A DNA stretch of 64,000 nt, from assembly GCF_032854445.1 (NCBI RefSeq), contig NC_088304.1:23297513-23361512 (forward strand), written 5' to 3'. The position numbers and the translations under genes are program-made. Shown one piece after another: positions 1-13,300 of the stretch (position 1 is its first letter; the number at the start of each line of letters is the position of its first letter). The DNA comes from Liolophura sinensis (taxonomy: Eukaryota > Mollusca > Polyplacophora > Chitonida > Chitonidae). The notes below the pieces were generated by a model. That model did no database searches and was not told the origin of the DNA. It saw nothing but the letters and a program-made list of their open reading frames with translations.

Positions 1-335
1 TTTTCTCTTAATTTGCACAATTCAAATTTCATACCCAACCTCGCTTTAGGATTAAATCACCTTTTTATAGGGTAATGACTGTGAGCTACAGCTGTATGCA
101 AGACAACAGTCCAGACCATTACACTGAGCAGAATCGTTGCCAAAACAATTTCACAGGGAAACAATGTTCAATCCTGTAGCTCTTATTCCAGTAAACATAC
201 AGATAGAACAGTCTCTAATGTCTTCACCCAACGACCCAGCTTAACTATAAAACGTCAATGGTCCATAGCACCACTTTCCTTCCAGATCTAAGGGCCCTTC
301 AGCTGAACAACGGGAAACGTGATCAAATTGTTCTA

Positions 336-609
336 TTTATTTATTTATCTATTTATTTATTTATTTATTTGATTGGTGTTTTACGCCATACTCAAGAATA
401 TTTCACTTATACGACGGCGGCCAGCATTATGGTGGGTGAAAACAGAGCAGAGCCCCACAACCATCTGCAGGTGGCTGACAGACCTTCCCACTTTTGGCCG
501 GAGAGGAAGCCAGCATGAGCTGGACTTGAACACAGCGACTGCATTGGCGAGAGACTCCTGGGTCATTACGCTGCGCTAGCGCGCTAACCACTTGAGCCAC
601 AAAGGCCCC
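336..609 (-). mobile_element. SINE-A, full length
   Basis: Minus-strand copy with tail TATTTATTTATT, body TTCACTTATACGACGGCGG and tRNA-like head ending GAGCCACAAAGGCCCC. A 13-bp target duplication TCAAATTGTTCTA lies at 323-335 and 610-622. Confidence 0.92.
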
Positions 610-818
610 TCAAATTGTTCTAAGATTTACTTTCATCAAAATGTGTAGCATTTAGCAGAAGGCATATTTCTAGAGGATTTTATGTGTAAGTATAAACATA
701 GGCGTGGTCAATGCTAACTTTTCTCTCTATTCACACGTCTTAGCTTGGGGAGTGTCACATGATCTGACAAAATTAAGATGGGAGAGAAAAAGGAAAATAG
801 GAGAAAAATTGGAAATGA

Positions 819-917
819 TTGATTTGATTGTGTTTTACGCCATACTCAAGAATATTTCACTTATACAACAGTGGCCGCATTGGTGAGAGGCTCCTGTGTC
901 ATTACGCTGCGCTAGCA
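819..917 (-). mobile_element. SINE-A fragment with internal deletion
   Basis: The tail side (TTTTACGCCATACTCAAG) is joined directly to the head side (CATTGGTGAGAGGCTCC); about 150 bp of the middle is missing. Confidence 0.8.
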
Positions 918-1355
918 ATGAGACATCAAATTCTTCCTAAATCTATGATCAGGCCCCAGTGCATGTTTAAGTCACCTTGCCAAGCAAAAGTTACACTGGC
1001 CTCAAAACATACCTGTGCAAATGTCAGGGTTGTGACAGAAAATGTTTTACAGCAACTTAAAAGGGCCTAATTTCCTACATTTTCCAGCATATCCAAGTAC
1101 CATTCAGTTTAGGTACTTTCATGTCTATACCAATGAATACTATTTCCATAGCTTATTTATCAATCAGTTTCAAACATTAATGCAACATTGATATTCAACA
1201 CTGAAAAATCAAATACATGTACATTTATGCATTTATCCAAAAATAAACAGGTCTTTTAAGGTCTTGAAATCTTTTGATCAAAATTCTAGAGCTTTCAAGA
1301 ATTTTAAGAACCAGTGGGTAACCGATCATTTGGAGCTGCGCTACTTCGCACAAAC

Positions 1356-4300
1356 CTTGTGAGTATGATCTCTCCAATGAACTTCTTTGCGCAGACGTTT
1401 TCGAAGTCGCGCTGCTGCCGGTTCCAAATCTCATACATCATGTCCAGCACAGTGTCACTTCTTAGGATCTTGTGAGCAATGTCTGCACACAGCATCACTC
1501 GTGACTCGTACTGCAAGATGGAGGTGATGAACCCAGGCATCACCTGTAATCTGCGGACAAATGCAAACCATCACAGCCATGCTGATTCTTTGACCGTCTA
1601 TCACCTGTCCGTCTGTATATCTGTCTGCCTGTCTATAAGTCCATACAGTGATGTTAGTTTGCTTTGTTTTAGGTTTAACATTGCTTTCAACATCATACAA
1701 TGCTGTTGTGTCCTTGTAACATGCTGGACACAATGCAGACATATTTATGGTGCTACCTTACATAAATGCCATGCTAAAAACACTAGACATGCCATCCCAC
1801 CAAGTGACATCACGATGACACCAGGTAAAGGATGAAGGTGAGTGTTATAATGTTGAAAAGTGGAGCAAGGATTACAAAAATAACTTATAAATCAAACTTT
1901 AATTCCACTATATAATTTACAGGAATGCTTATAAGCACTTTATCATACAAACTTTTGAGATACACCTGAAGATGACATTCATTAAACATTGCTGTTTTAA
2001 GTGGGATGTTTTTAAATTAAATTGGAACCAAATCAGGCAGCATACAAGCGCACATCATCTAAAAAATTTGTTGCAATAATTACAAATGTACTTACTTGTG
2101 CTGAGGAATGGCAACACTCCTCTCGATGTTGTAATAGTGGCGTCCAATCTGCTTCATGTTGATGGCATTCAGAATCCTGGAATCAATGAGTGAGTGAGCA
2201 AGTGAGCGCTTGGAGTGTAATGTCATACTTTACAATTTTTCAGTCGTAGGACTACAAAGGAATCCTTAAGAGTGTGTGTAATGTGCCTCCTTGTTGCAGG
2301 ACAGATTTCCACCCCTCTCTTATCTAGTGCTGCTTCATTGAGACGACTTACCAGAGGCAAAAAGCCGCCCCGCCCGAGCCATTATACTCATACGGGTCAA
2401 TCAGTTGTTGCAGTATATCCTCCATGTAGAACACCAAGTGAGGAAATTACAACTACCTCTTTTAAGATCTTAGGCATGACCTGATCCAGGATTGACCCTT
2501 GATCTATCGCTCCCGGAGCGGACGCCCTACTAATGGAGCTATTGGGGCTGGTCAATCCATGCTTGAATCATAGGACAAATCTTCACTTCACGATCTTAAT
2601 TTTACACAGGATTAAAATGAAAAAACAGCTTCATTTATATGATTGTTGTTAAACGCCATACACAAGAATTTTTGACTTATAAAACGGCAGTCTGTATTAA
2701 GGATGGAGGAAACTAAAGTGCCTGGCATAAACCACTATCCTTTGGTAAGTTATTGACAAAGTTTCCCATGGGTGACATACAGATATGCACACCATACTGG
2801 TGGAATAGATGTGGTCTTCCACAAACATTAGACTGTGCAAACAACCACTTATTGTCACGAAGGCCCTGGAAATAGTGAGAGCCGGGAAATGCATAAGTTC
2901 CCATTTTCAAGGTCAAGGATGAACCTGTACCTCCTATGTCCCTGTGAATGACAGACATGCACCTTTAACCCCTCAGCCACAACCCACTCCCCTCCTGAAA
3001 ATCTGATCTAACACTCCCTAGCAGAATCAGGTTCAGATAATTATTGGGTCTACATGCAGGTGCGCATAGTCTTCAGAGAGGAGGTGTGATATCTCCACAA
3101 CTGCCCAAAAACCGACATATGAAAAAAACAAAACAAAGCATATCCAGTCTGTTCTCACCAACCTTCAGAATATAAAAGCTTTTAATAATCTCTTGGCTTC
3201 AATTTCCTAGTTCCAAATGCTTCACTTCACTACAAGCAACGTTTTGATGACCACCTTGGTAATGGGCAAATCTTGAATTTTCTAACATATAAAAAGATCG
3301 CACTATCAGTTTACAAAAGGAGATTTGACAGAACAGTGACAAACCTATGGAAGATGATGTTGAAGACGTGTATGCACTGTGGAGACTTTGGTGGCAGTTC
3401 ATTTGTCAGGGTAACAGTGATCCGAACCTTAACACCATCAGACTTCCGCTCACTGTACAGTTCCGTCACCTAAAACAAAGGTATAAAGACAGGAGTGATA
3501 GTCTAGTGTTAAATGTATTCAAATAACATTACACTTAATGAACACGGTCTTGGTTGGTGGAAACCAGAGAGCCCAGAGACACCGCCTGTCCTTCAATGTA
3601 CATGTGATGATTGCAAAATTGTTCTCCAACACATTTCATGTACGGCCAACTAAACGCACCTGCAAGTTACCTCGATTACCTTCATGCCATCACGAAGGCC
3701 CTAAGAAAAAGTAGATTATTTATATTTTATTCCTTTGATTGAAATTTTACGTCATATTTCGCTACCTCAGTGCAGAAAGGTTGTAACTTACATTTCCCAG
3801 AAATTGATTTCTATCAACATTCGGATACCTTGAATGACAACAAATAAACTGGAAAAAGGTTGTAAGTGAATACAGTATTTTATGTCGTTAATGCACATAA
3901 TAAAATAGTTGTAAGTGGAAAAGTTCTGGTACGCTGAGTGTAGAATGATTGTAAGTGTAGCACTGTCAGGAGTGAAAGGTTGTAACTGGAAACTCTTCAA
4001 GAAAGGAGGCGTGAAAAGGTGCCACGGATTTCCAGATTTCTGGAACCATTAGACATCATGGCTAATGCTAGACCAAAACGAGATAGAAAGCAGGTCTATA
4101 ACCTGTCTGATGTGCTGTCACAGTTGGACGAAGATTCATCTGGCAGCGAATATAAGGCTGACGAGGGTGAATCGGATACAGAAAGCGTCAGTGAAGGTGG
4201 GTTATGAACTCTTCTTCTGTTGGTGACGGAAACTATGCACTCAGTAATCCAGTGTTGCATGCAGATTTACATCCAATTGTTCACTTTCCACTTTATGACA

Positions 4301-7300
4301 CAGAAAAAGTTAAGTTTGGGGAGAAATTGACGCGTCCGTGTATGCGGGGGTAGGAGAGGCGGGATTTTTGCCAAGAATATCATGTTTTAAATAAATGTAA
4401 CATAATGGTTTTGACTTTTCTTACAATAAACTATCGGGCTCAGGCAGGAGATAATGAAGGGGAAGTGTGCTATGACAGGATGATTTTCTGTTACTGATAC
4501 ACACCCTATTTTACTTTATAAGCAGATGAGGAGAGCTTGATTGGCGAAGTGAATAACCTGGAGGGTGACACAGAGACTCAGAGTGTACATCTTTCCGATG
4601 GAAAAACACAAGGGATGACGTCAGAGACCTCTGCTCAACCAAATCCACTTGATTCTGAGAAGGCTGGTATGGAAATAAATAACAAAGGCAAATGACTTGT
4701 TTCCAGAATCAAAACTTTAATAAAGACGAAAAACTTCTAGAGAAACCTTAAAACAGAGGCCTAGATAGGCTAGACAGATAACCTAAAGTAAAGATATTCT
4801 AGAGAGTTGTATACAAAATGTGTATTTTGTTTTTGTTCTTCCATAGCCTGGAACCAGATGTTAATTTGAGTATTGTTCTTCATATACTTTCAGAACAAGA
4901 AATCACAGCAAGCAGCAGCAACATTTCTCAACTTGATCCACATTTCTTGACTAATCCATTGTCCTCGAGCAGCCCTTCGCGGCACGACATTTCAGAAGGC
5001 CTATTAGACTCTGACCTTCCGGCAAATGATGATCCACAAACAGCGACGGAAAACCAACAACCTAGAGACCATGGTAAGAGTGAAACAGTTGAACTGTCAA
5101 TTTCCTAATTATATAGTCAGAAAATATGAAAGTTATTAGGGGTCATCTTAGTAAAGAAAAGATTCAGTAGGCCTGGTACAGCAAAATAGTACTGTGTTTA
5201 TAGTAGAACCATACTACATGTACTTTTTTTCTGTTTAGAAAAAGCAAAACCCAGCAAACAGAATAACATATAACGTTCAGTGTTTAACAAATAAAATAGA
5301 AAATATACTAACTGAAGACCATATACGGTGCGTAAAATCAATGGAAAACAAAACCTTTTTCTGTGTAGAGGGCAGAGTGTTATGAACTAAAAAAAATAAA
5401 TCAGCCCCCCCCTTCCTTCCCATCCTTCCTTTAAAATCTCCTTTCTACTTCTACAGACAAACTAAAATACTGACCTGAAGTTTGAATGTTTACTATACTT
5501 AACAAGTTATTAATGTTTTTTTTACCTTTAAGAGGAAGGTCATACTGACATAACTAGGGGAAGAAAACGGAAGAGAGAGACGGATGCTTGGAGTCGAAAT
5601 AAAAGAAAGGATGCAAGGAACAGAGGGCGTGAATATATCAATGAAAAGGGACGTGTTATACATGCAAGACATCCACAACCTTTCCAGTGCAAATGTCACT
5701 ACAAATGTACAGACAACATCCCAGAGGACGCGCGTAAGAAGGTTTGTGAAGCATACTGGGCCAGTGGTGATTATACTCGTCAAAGAGACTATATTGTTAG
5801 AAATGTGAAAAAAACAGAGCGAAGCAGGTCAACAACCGCTGGCGAGTCCAGAAGACAAAGGACCTACCAGTATCACTTGACCATGAATGGTCAATGCATT
5901 CAGGTGTGCAAAACATTCTTTTTGGCAACACTTGATATACGCCAAAGAACAGTTTATTACGCTCTCGATGCCAAAACCAACATAAACGCTGCAAATACTG
6001 AGGGTTTTGTATCTCCTGATCGTAGAGGCAAGAACACACCAAAAAACAAGACCAGTGATTCGGACAAGGCTTTTTTAAAAGCTCACATTGAATCGTTCCC
6101 TGCCGTCGAGTCACATTACTGCAGACAGAGGACACGGCGCAGGTACCTGGACAGTAGTCTTAATGTGAAGAAAATGCATGAACTGTACGAGGAACATTGC
6201 AGAAAGGAAAACCGCACACCGGCAAAGGTTCATGTATACAGAGAGATTTTCAACAGTGAATATAATTTGGGGTTCCATAAACCAAAAAAGGATGAATGCA
6301 GTCTTTGTGATCGATTTAAGAAGGCTACCCTAACAGAGAAGGAAGCTATGAATACAGAATATCAGGCACACCAAGCTAGAAAAGTTCAGGCCAGAGAACA
6401 CAAGGAAACCGATAAGAAGAGGGCAATTGAAAATCCAGAAACTGTGAGATCAATAAATTTCGACCTTCAAAAGGTTCTACAGACACCTCAGATGAAGGTG
6501 TCAAACCTTTACTATAGCCGTAAATTGTCTACATACAACTTTTCTGTGTACGACCAAGCATCCAGGGCGGCACACTGTTACATGTGGCATGAAGGTCAAG
6601 CAAAACGTGGATCAAATGAGATTGCTTCGTGTGTTTATGGGTACATGAAAAACTTGCCACCAACAGTTAAAGAGATTAACTTTTTCAGTGATACCTGCAG
6701 TGGTCAGCAGCGTAACTGCAACTTCTCCACAATGTGCTTGTTTGCTGTTCAGAGATTACCTTTGAATATCATCAACCATAAATACTTCGAAAGTGGACAT
6801 TCCCAAATGGAAGGTGATTCTGTCCATTCCACCATTGAGAGAGCTACCAAAGATTCTGATATATACAGTCCGACAGAGTGGTATGGGGCGGTGCGAATGG
6901 CAAAACGCACTCAGCCAAGATATGAAGTTGTCGAAGTGGATACCCCTGATATCTTTGATTTCAAGTCAATGGCAGATGAGTGCTTCATTAATCGCAAGAT
7001 GGCAGATGATGGGACCAACTTAATGTGGTTAAAAGTGAAATGGTGGCAATACCGGTCAGACAAACCATCACAAATATATTTTAAGTACCAGATGGACGAT
7101 TCAAATTTCAGATGCATCACCGTGAATCGAGCAACACGCCGTGGACGGGTGAAGGAAATCAAAAATGCACAACTCCAGTGTGCATACAACGAACGTCCCA
7201 TGATCGCAGAAGCAAAACACCGAGACCTTATGAAATTGTGCAGAGAAGGTCACATTCCGTCGGTCCATCACGAGTTCTACGAGAACCTACAGCATGGGGC

Positions 7301-10300
7301 CAGTGTCAGGGATAGGCTCCCTGAATCGGACGTCGAGGAAGATGACATTTGGGAAGATGACAGCGCTGAAAGTTAAAAACAGTTAGATTTTGAAAGGACT
7401 GAATTAATTTGTCTCCATCCTTGATATGAAAGTGCCAAAGAAGTGGCCAGACTGACATTCTTGACTTTATTAACAGTTCTGTTTTTTTGTGTGTTACATT
7501 CCGCTGTAGACGAAAATGTTTGTCTAATAACGTTATGCATCCCCAGAAAGTGGCCAAAAGAAAACTGTGAAGGTGAAGTGACATAACTAATGATAGGTGT
7601 GTTGGTTTGTGAGTTGATGTGTCTTGCAGACAGCGGACTGAAAGCTCAGTTACAACCATTCACATTTTGCCATGTAGAAATGTGATAAGTGGTGAAAAGG
7701 TGTATCTGCCATATCACGTGACCGGCACAGCAAAATTAACAGGTAACAATAGGAGTGAAAAAGTGTTTGCATCCCAAGTGTATGTACGCCTAACTAGTTT
7801 TTGGTTTAAATGATTTATATTTCTTTTGTGAGTTTGAACATTAAAAGTTGAATATATCAATTCCTTTGTTTTTCACTTACAACCTTTCTGCACCGAGGTA
7901 GCGATTTGTTGATAGCCATCCGCAGGTTGCTGACAGACCTTCCCAAGTATGGCTGGAGCCAGTAGAGGGGGACTCCCTTTGAGGAGAGACTCCTGGGTCA
8001 TTATGCTGTGCTAGCACACTAACCATCACGCCTCAGAGGAAAAATAGGTGTGATTCATTTCTAAATATGTTTCAATAGAGCCCTTTCTTTTTGACAGGTT
8101 GTGGGGTAGGGTGTAGCGGAGAGAATATCTTACCTCTTGTTGGAGCTTAAAGGGCAGAAAAAGGATCATTCCATCAAAAGCCCTGGTTCTCCCGAGTATT
8201 TCTTCATGAGGAAACAGGAGGCCACACCTGAGTCTCTTGCTGTCAATCTCCGGGTTGTAGGCCACATGATATTGGTACAGGTGCCAATCCACTGGAGCAC
8301 CTTTCCCAGTCCCACTGGGGTCAATTGTGAAGAAGTTGGACACCAAGCGAATAGGCGCTCCAGCAGTGCCTGGACAAAAAATGGGATAGTACACAACATT
8401 TTTTGTAATACATCAAATAACCGACTGGCGTAAATCAGGGCAGCACACCAAGCAGTTTCACTTTCACAATACCGTACACATTATAAATGAACTCGTCATA
8501 ACTTTTCTCTTATATAATACGCTTCATATTGATAAGTTTGATTATACACAGTTTTGTTAAAGTGGACCAAGATATCTGAATCCAAAATTTTTCAGACACA
8601 GTTCAATGGGTTTTGTTATGGATTGACTATCATTTCTAAACCTCTTGAAATTATGAAAATTCTGCACTTGGGCCATTTACATCAACTAGCCAGCACAGGC
8701 CTGAAAAATTTCTCAAGCATCTCCTCAAAAATTCTAGACTGTGGCATTACAGGCTTTCTCTGCAAGAAACATTTACTTTGGAGCTTTTTATTCTTCCAAG
8801 AAATCTACAATACTCTTACCACTGCTAAAAACTGATAGTTCTGAAGAGTTATAGTTCACTAGTGAAGCTGATATTTTTGATATGGTTGTATTTGGCATTT
8901 CATAGGGCCTAATCCAGCCCTTCTCAGCGTCCGATTACCAGACGATGCCGTTCCCTCGAAGTGCCCCTTGCATTAAAAAAACAAAAAAAGAAAAAAAAAA
9001 ACTATTTACTTAGGCTCAGATTATATACTTAGTTGTTAGGCTTCAGCTAGCCATTCACCACATTAGTTTTGGCGAATATAATTTCTGTGTGGCGAAAGTT
9101 AATGTTGAATCTAGCAGGGCCTTTCTGAGACCAGATTAGGCTTCATAAAGTTGATTTGCAAATTTCTGGCTCATTTTCTTCTCCTTAGCATCCAACTTTA
9201 GGTGTCCTCCAACATTTACATGCAGTACAATATCGACGTACCTCGCTTGTCCTCGATATGTGCTGGTCGTGTGTTTGGGTCCTGGTATTGGTAATCACGC
9301 TGCCTTCGACCCACATCCTTGCCTTCCCTTGTTCCTACTTGCAACTGAGCTAGTTCCTCAACGGGAGGTTTCACAGGCTCCCCAGCTCCTGGACGGGGCT
9401 CTCTGACCCCTCCCCTGTATGACGCCCGCCCACTCAGAGCAGCTGCAGGTTCACCCTACACAAAGACAGTTTTTCTTCAGTACTAACTCATTATGACGAC
9501 AGATGATTTTTTTTTAATTATTTGCTTGCTGACTTGTTGGTTAATGCCAGCTCTATCATTGCATCCAGTTCCATGATGGATCAAGGAAACAAGAGTGCCT
9601 ATGGGACATACGTGCCCACAGGGCATTCACCTGTGTAAAAAGCCAGTGTTACACACCATACAACCCGAGCTTCCTTTTGGGAGAAGATTGCTTGCATCTG
9701 AGGTTTGTTTAAAACCCTATCATTTTTTATAAGCCAGATTGAAACGACAACTTTTCCCGCATGACCCACCCTATTTTTTTAAAGGGTATATCAGTAGTAT
9801 TACTCCCAATAAACACTATTAAGGATGGTCTGAAATGCATCAGATTCCATATTATATCATTCTAAAACGAAGTGAAAGTGGAAGAATAAAAGTCAGTCAT
9901 TTGTTTGTGAAATTATGAACATCTGCATCATACAAAGTCATCTTTATACTGACCTGGGAAATCTTTTTATTTATTTTTTTTTTAATTTTTCTGTCATGAT
10001 GAGACAGACACTTGGATGAAAAAGATGAAACTATACATCACACTCATAATTTTGTAGTTTTTAAAATTTCTGAATTTAATTCTGAACATTTTTCTGATGT
10101 ATTTTTTGTATAAATATGACAAATTCCTCCAAAAGGAGGACAAATCTCATGTCTGGAATGAACGAACATTTTGACCCCTGTGTTGAGCCATGATTACATT
10201 ATTCAACTGGAATCACTAAAACCAGTGCTCTGAATGTGCTCCATTTAGCAGTTGTATAAATTAAAATCAACAACTAACATTTGCAAACCTTGCCAGGGGG

Positions 10301-13300
10301 CCTCCATGGCTCAGTAGGTTAGCGCACTAGCACAGCGTAATGACCCAGGACCCTCTCACCAATGTGGTCGCTGTGAGTTCTAGTCCAGCTCATGCTGGCT
10401 TCCTCTCCGGCCGTATGTGGGAAGGTCTGCCAGCAACCTGCAGATGGTTGTGGGCAGGGATTTACCGGACGCAAAAAACACGCGTCTCTGACGCGTGTTT
10501 TTTGACTTGGACGCAAAAAATGCATCGGCAGGGGTCCCATGGGACGCAACAAAAAAAACCCCCAAAATTTACAACCACATCCAAGTGCCCATGGAAGCTG
10601 ATTTAGTCACTAAAATAATTCATGTATCCAGTTATTTTCATAAACCAGAATCCACGTGTTCTACGGTAGCAACATCCAACGCTAAAAATAGCACGCGTGG
10701 CCTACAATTGTGACGTATGCTATTAGAGGGGGATCAATGAATTGACGCACTGCTTCAATGCACACAGCACGCGCTGTAAAGTGTAAGCGGTCCGCTGAGC
10801 AAATGTGCTATCATTCAAAGCAAATCATGAGCAAACAGTCCAAGTTGTCAAAGTTTTTCGGCGGTGGATCCAAGTCTAGCCACACTGTTATCATGCGTGA
10901 TTCTGAATCACCTGAGCCGGCTGAAGCTGAAAAAACTTCACACACTGACACAGACGTCGTATCGGCACCTAAACGGGCTCGCACTCGATCGTTTCAAACC
11001 GAATGGCAAATGAAATTTCCATGGTTGAGTAGGGCCAACTCCGAATCCCAGGCCTCGGGTATGATATGTAACACTTGTAAAAGTGCAAATTTTGACAATT
11101 CCTTCACAACAAACCAGGGCTGTTGTAACTTTCAACTCAGCGCATTGTCCCGCCATCAAGATTCTAAACAACACATCGAGGCTGTAAAGAGTTTACATAT
11201 GCGCTCTCACACAGATGTGGCCATGAAAAAAGTTCGCGAAGTCAGCCAAAATATGTACGACGAAAAAATGAACAGCGAAATGATTCAGCTAAGAACTGTT
11301 TTTGTGATGGCCAAAAATAACATTGCCGCTGATAATTTTCGAGACCTAATGGACTTGCAAGTTTTGAATGGTGTAAAAGTGAAGCAGTACTAAAAACGGC
11401 CGCAAATTGTCTCCAAAATGGAGGAGTGTATAGAACAAGTCGCGGAGGAAAGCATTCTTGACAAATTACAGGCAAGTGACTTCATTGGCATAATGTTGGA
11501 CGAGACTTGTGATGTATGAGTGGAAAAAAAAATTGCCATTTATGTTAGATACATTGACAATGGAGAAGTGCACGTGTCGTTTATAGGCAATGAACGTATA
11601 ACAGACGGTACCGCTGCTGGTATTGAAACTGCCATTATCTCAGTTTTGGAGAGGAAAAACATTTGCCAGGAACTGACGGAGCGGCTGTAATGACTGATCG
11701 TCACAATGGACTCGGCGCAAAACTGGGCCGTCGAAATAAGAATATTGTCCATATCCACTGCGTGGCTCACCGTTTGAATTTAGCTGTGTCCTAGGCAGGA
11801 AAGTCGATTGAGTATTGCAAGAACTATCACGCCATGATCCACTTACTCTATCAGTTTTACAGGGATTCTTCTGTCAGATACGATAAGCTAAGACAACTAC
11901 AATACAAACTGTTCTTAACAAATCGTGGAACTCATATCTGTTCGTTGGCTTTCTATTGAGTCTGCTGTGAAAAGGATTCTAGACAGTTATTGTGCCATTA
12001 TGCTCTCCCTTGATGCGGAAAAATCACCGAAAGCAGTAGGACTATCGAAATTTATTGGCAATTCATTGTTCCTGTTGTTCACAGCCCTCCTCATTGACAT
12101 TTTAACAGCCATTGGAATTCTAAGTCTTACGTTCCAGAAAGATGCCGTCAACCTTTCTCCTATCAAACACAGTGTTACTTCTGCCAAGAACACATTGACT
12201 GACATGAGAAAAGGGTCCAGCAAGGTTACGAAAGTCCTCAATGCTTTGGGTGAGATGCCAACAACAGGAGAGGCAGCCAAGTACCATGATGTGAATGTTA
12301 CAGATAATAACATTCTCAGGCAAAGGTTTAATGATATCAGAAATACCTACCTGGATAAGCTCAGCAGTAACCTTGATGACAGGTTTCCCAGTGACATGTT
12401 AGACAAGCTTGAATGTTTTGATGTCCTGTTCAACCCAGGGCGATACCCTAGTGACCTTAACCTCTTAGATTATGGCGTGCAACAGTTTGGTGTGTTAGTA
12501 GTGTTTTACCAAGAGCTTGTTAGCAAAGAGAGAATGGAAGCTAGCTTTCTACAGTTCAAACACCTAGCTAAGTCATACCAAGTGCTTTCATTTGAAGTGT
12601 TGATCAGAGATTTTAATGAAGAATTTCCTGACTTTCTGTTACTTGGCAAAATTGCATTGGTGCTTCCAGTTTCCTCTGCCCCATGTGAGAGGGGATTTTC
12701 CATCCAAAATGCAATCAAGAACAAATCCAGGAACCGGATAACCCCAGAACGTCTAAACAGGCTGATGTTTATCAAACTGAATGGTGGCAGTGTGGAGTAC
12801 TTTGACTTTGCCAGAGCAGCCAAAATTTTCACTGACATGCAAGTTAGTCAGACTGTCACTCAAGGCCACTCAGTGACTATATAAGTGATAATCATAACAT
12901 AAATTGAGAGTTTGACTTTAATGATAGAGAAAAAAAAGTCTTTGTAACATTGAAAAAAATAAACAGAGCACAAAGGTCATTAATATATATATGTGCTTTT
13001 ATAGGTCATTTATATATTAAAAATTCATTGGACCCCCATTATGGTATGTGGGACCCCACTTTTTTTTTGAATGGGGTCCATTGGACCCCACAAAAATTAC
13101 AGCCAGGTAAAACCCTGGTCATGGGTTTCCCCCGGGCTCAGTCCGGTTTCCACCCACCATAATGCTGGCCATCGTCGTATAAGTGAAATATGAGTACGGC
13201 GTAAAACACCAATCAAATACAGTCAAACCTGTACCTACGGCCACCTGTAATCAGCGTCCATCTGCTGTAAGCGGCCACTCTGCCGCGACCAAACAATTTT

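Larger units (their letters stand above)
3725..8036 (-). mobile_element. SINE-A copy split by the Sola-like transposon
   Basis: The tail part is 3725-3759 (TTTGATTGAAATTTTACGTC) and the body and head part is 7904-8036 (CCATCCGCAGGTTGCTGAC, then CTCCTGGGTCATTATGCTG). The 4144-bp transposon separates them. Part of the SINE middle is missing on both sides. Confidence 0.8.

Noticed and set aside
5797..7201. Antisense open frames across the Sola-like transposase (5797-6135, 6911-7201)
   Set aside because: They are shadows of the plus-strand coding exon with no family motifs.
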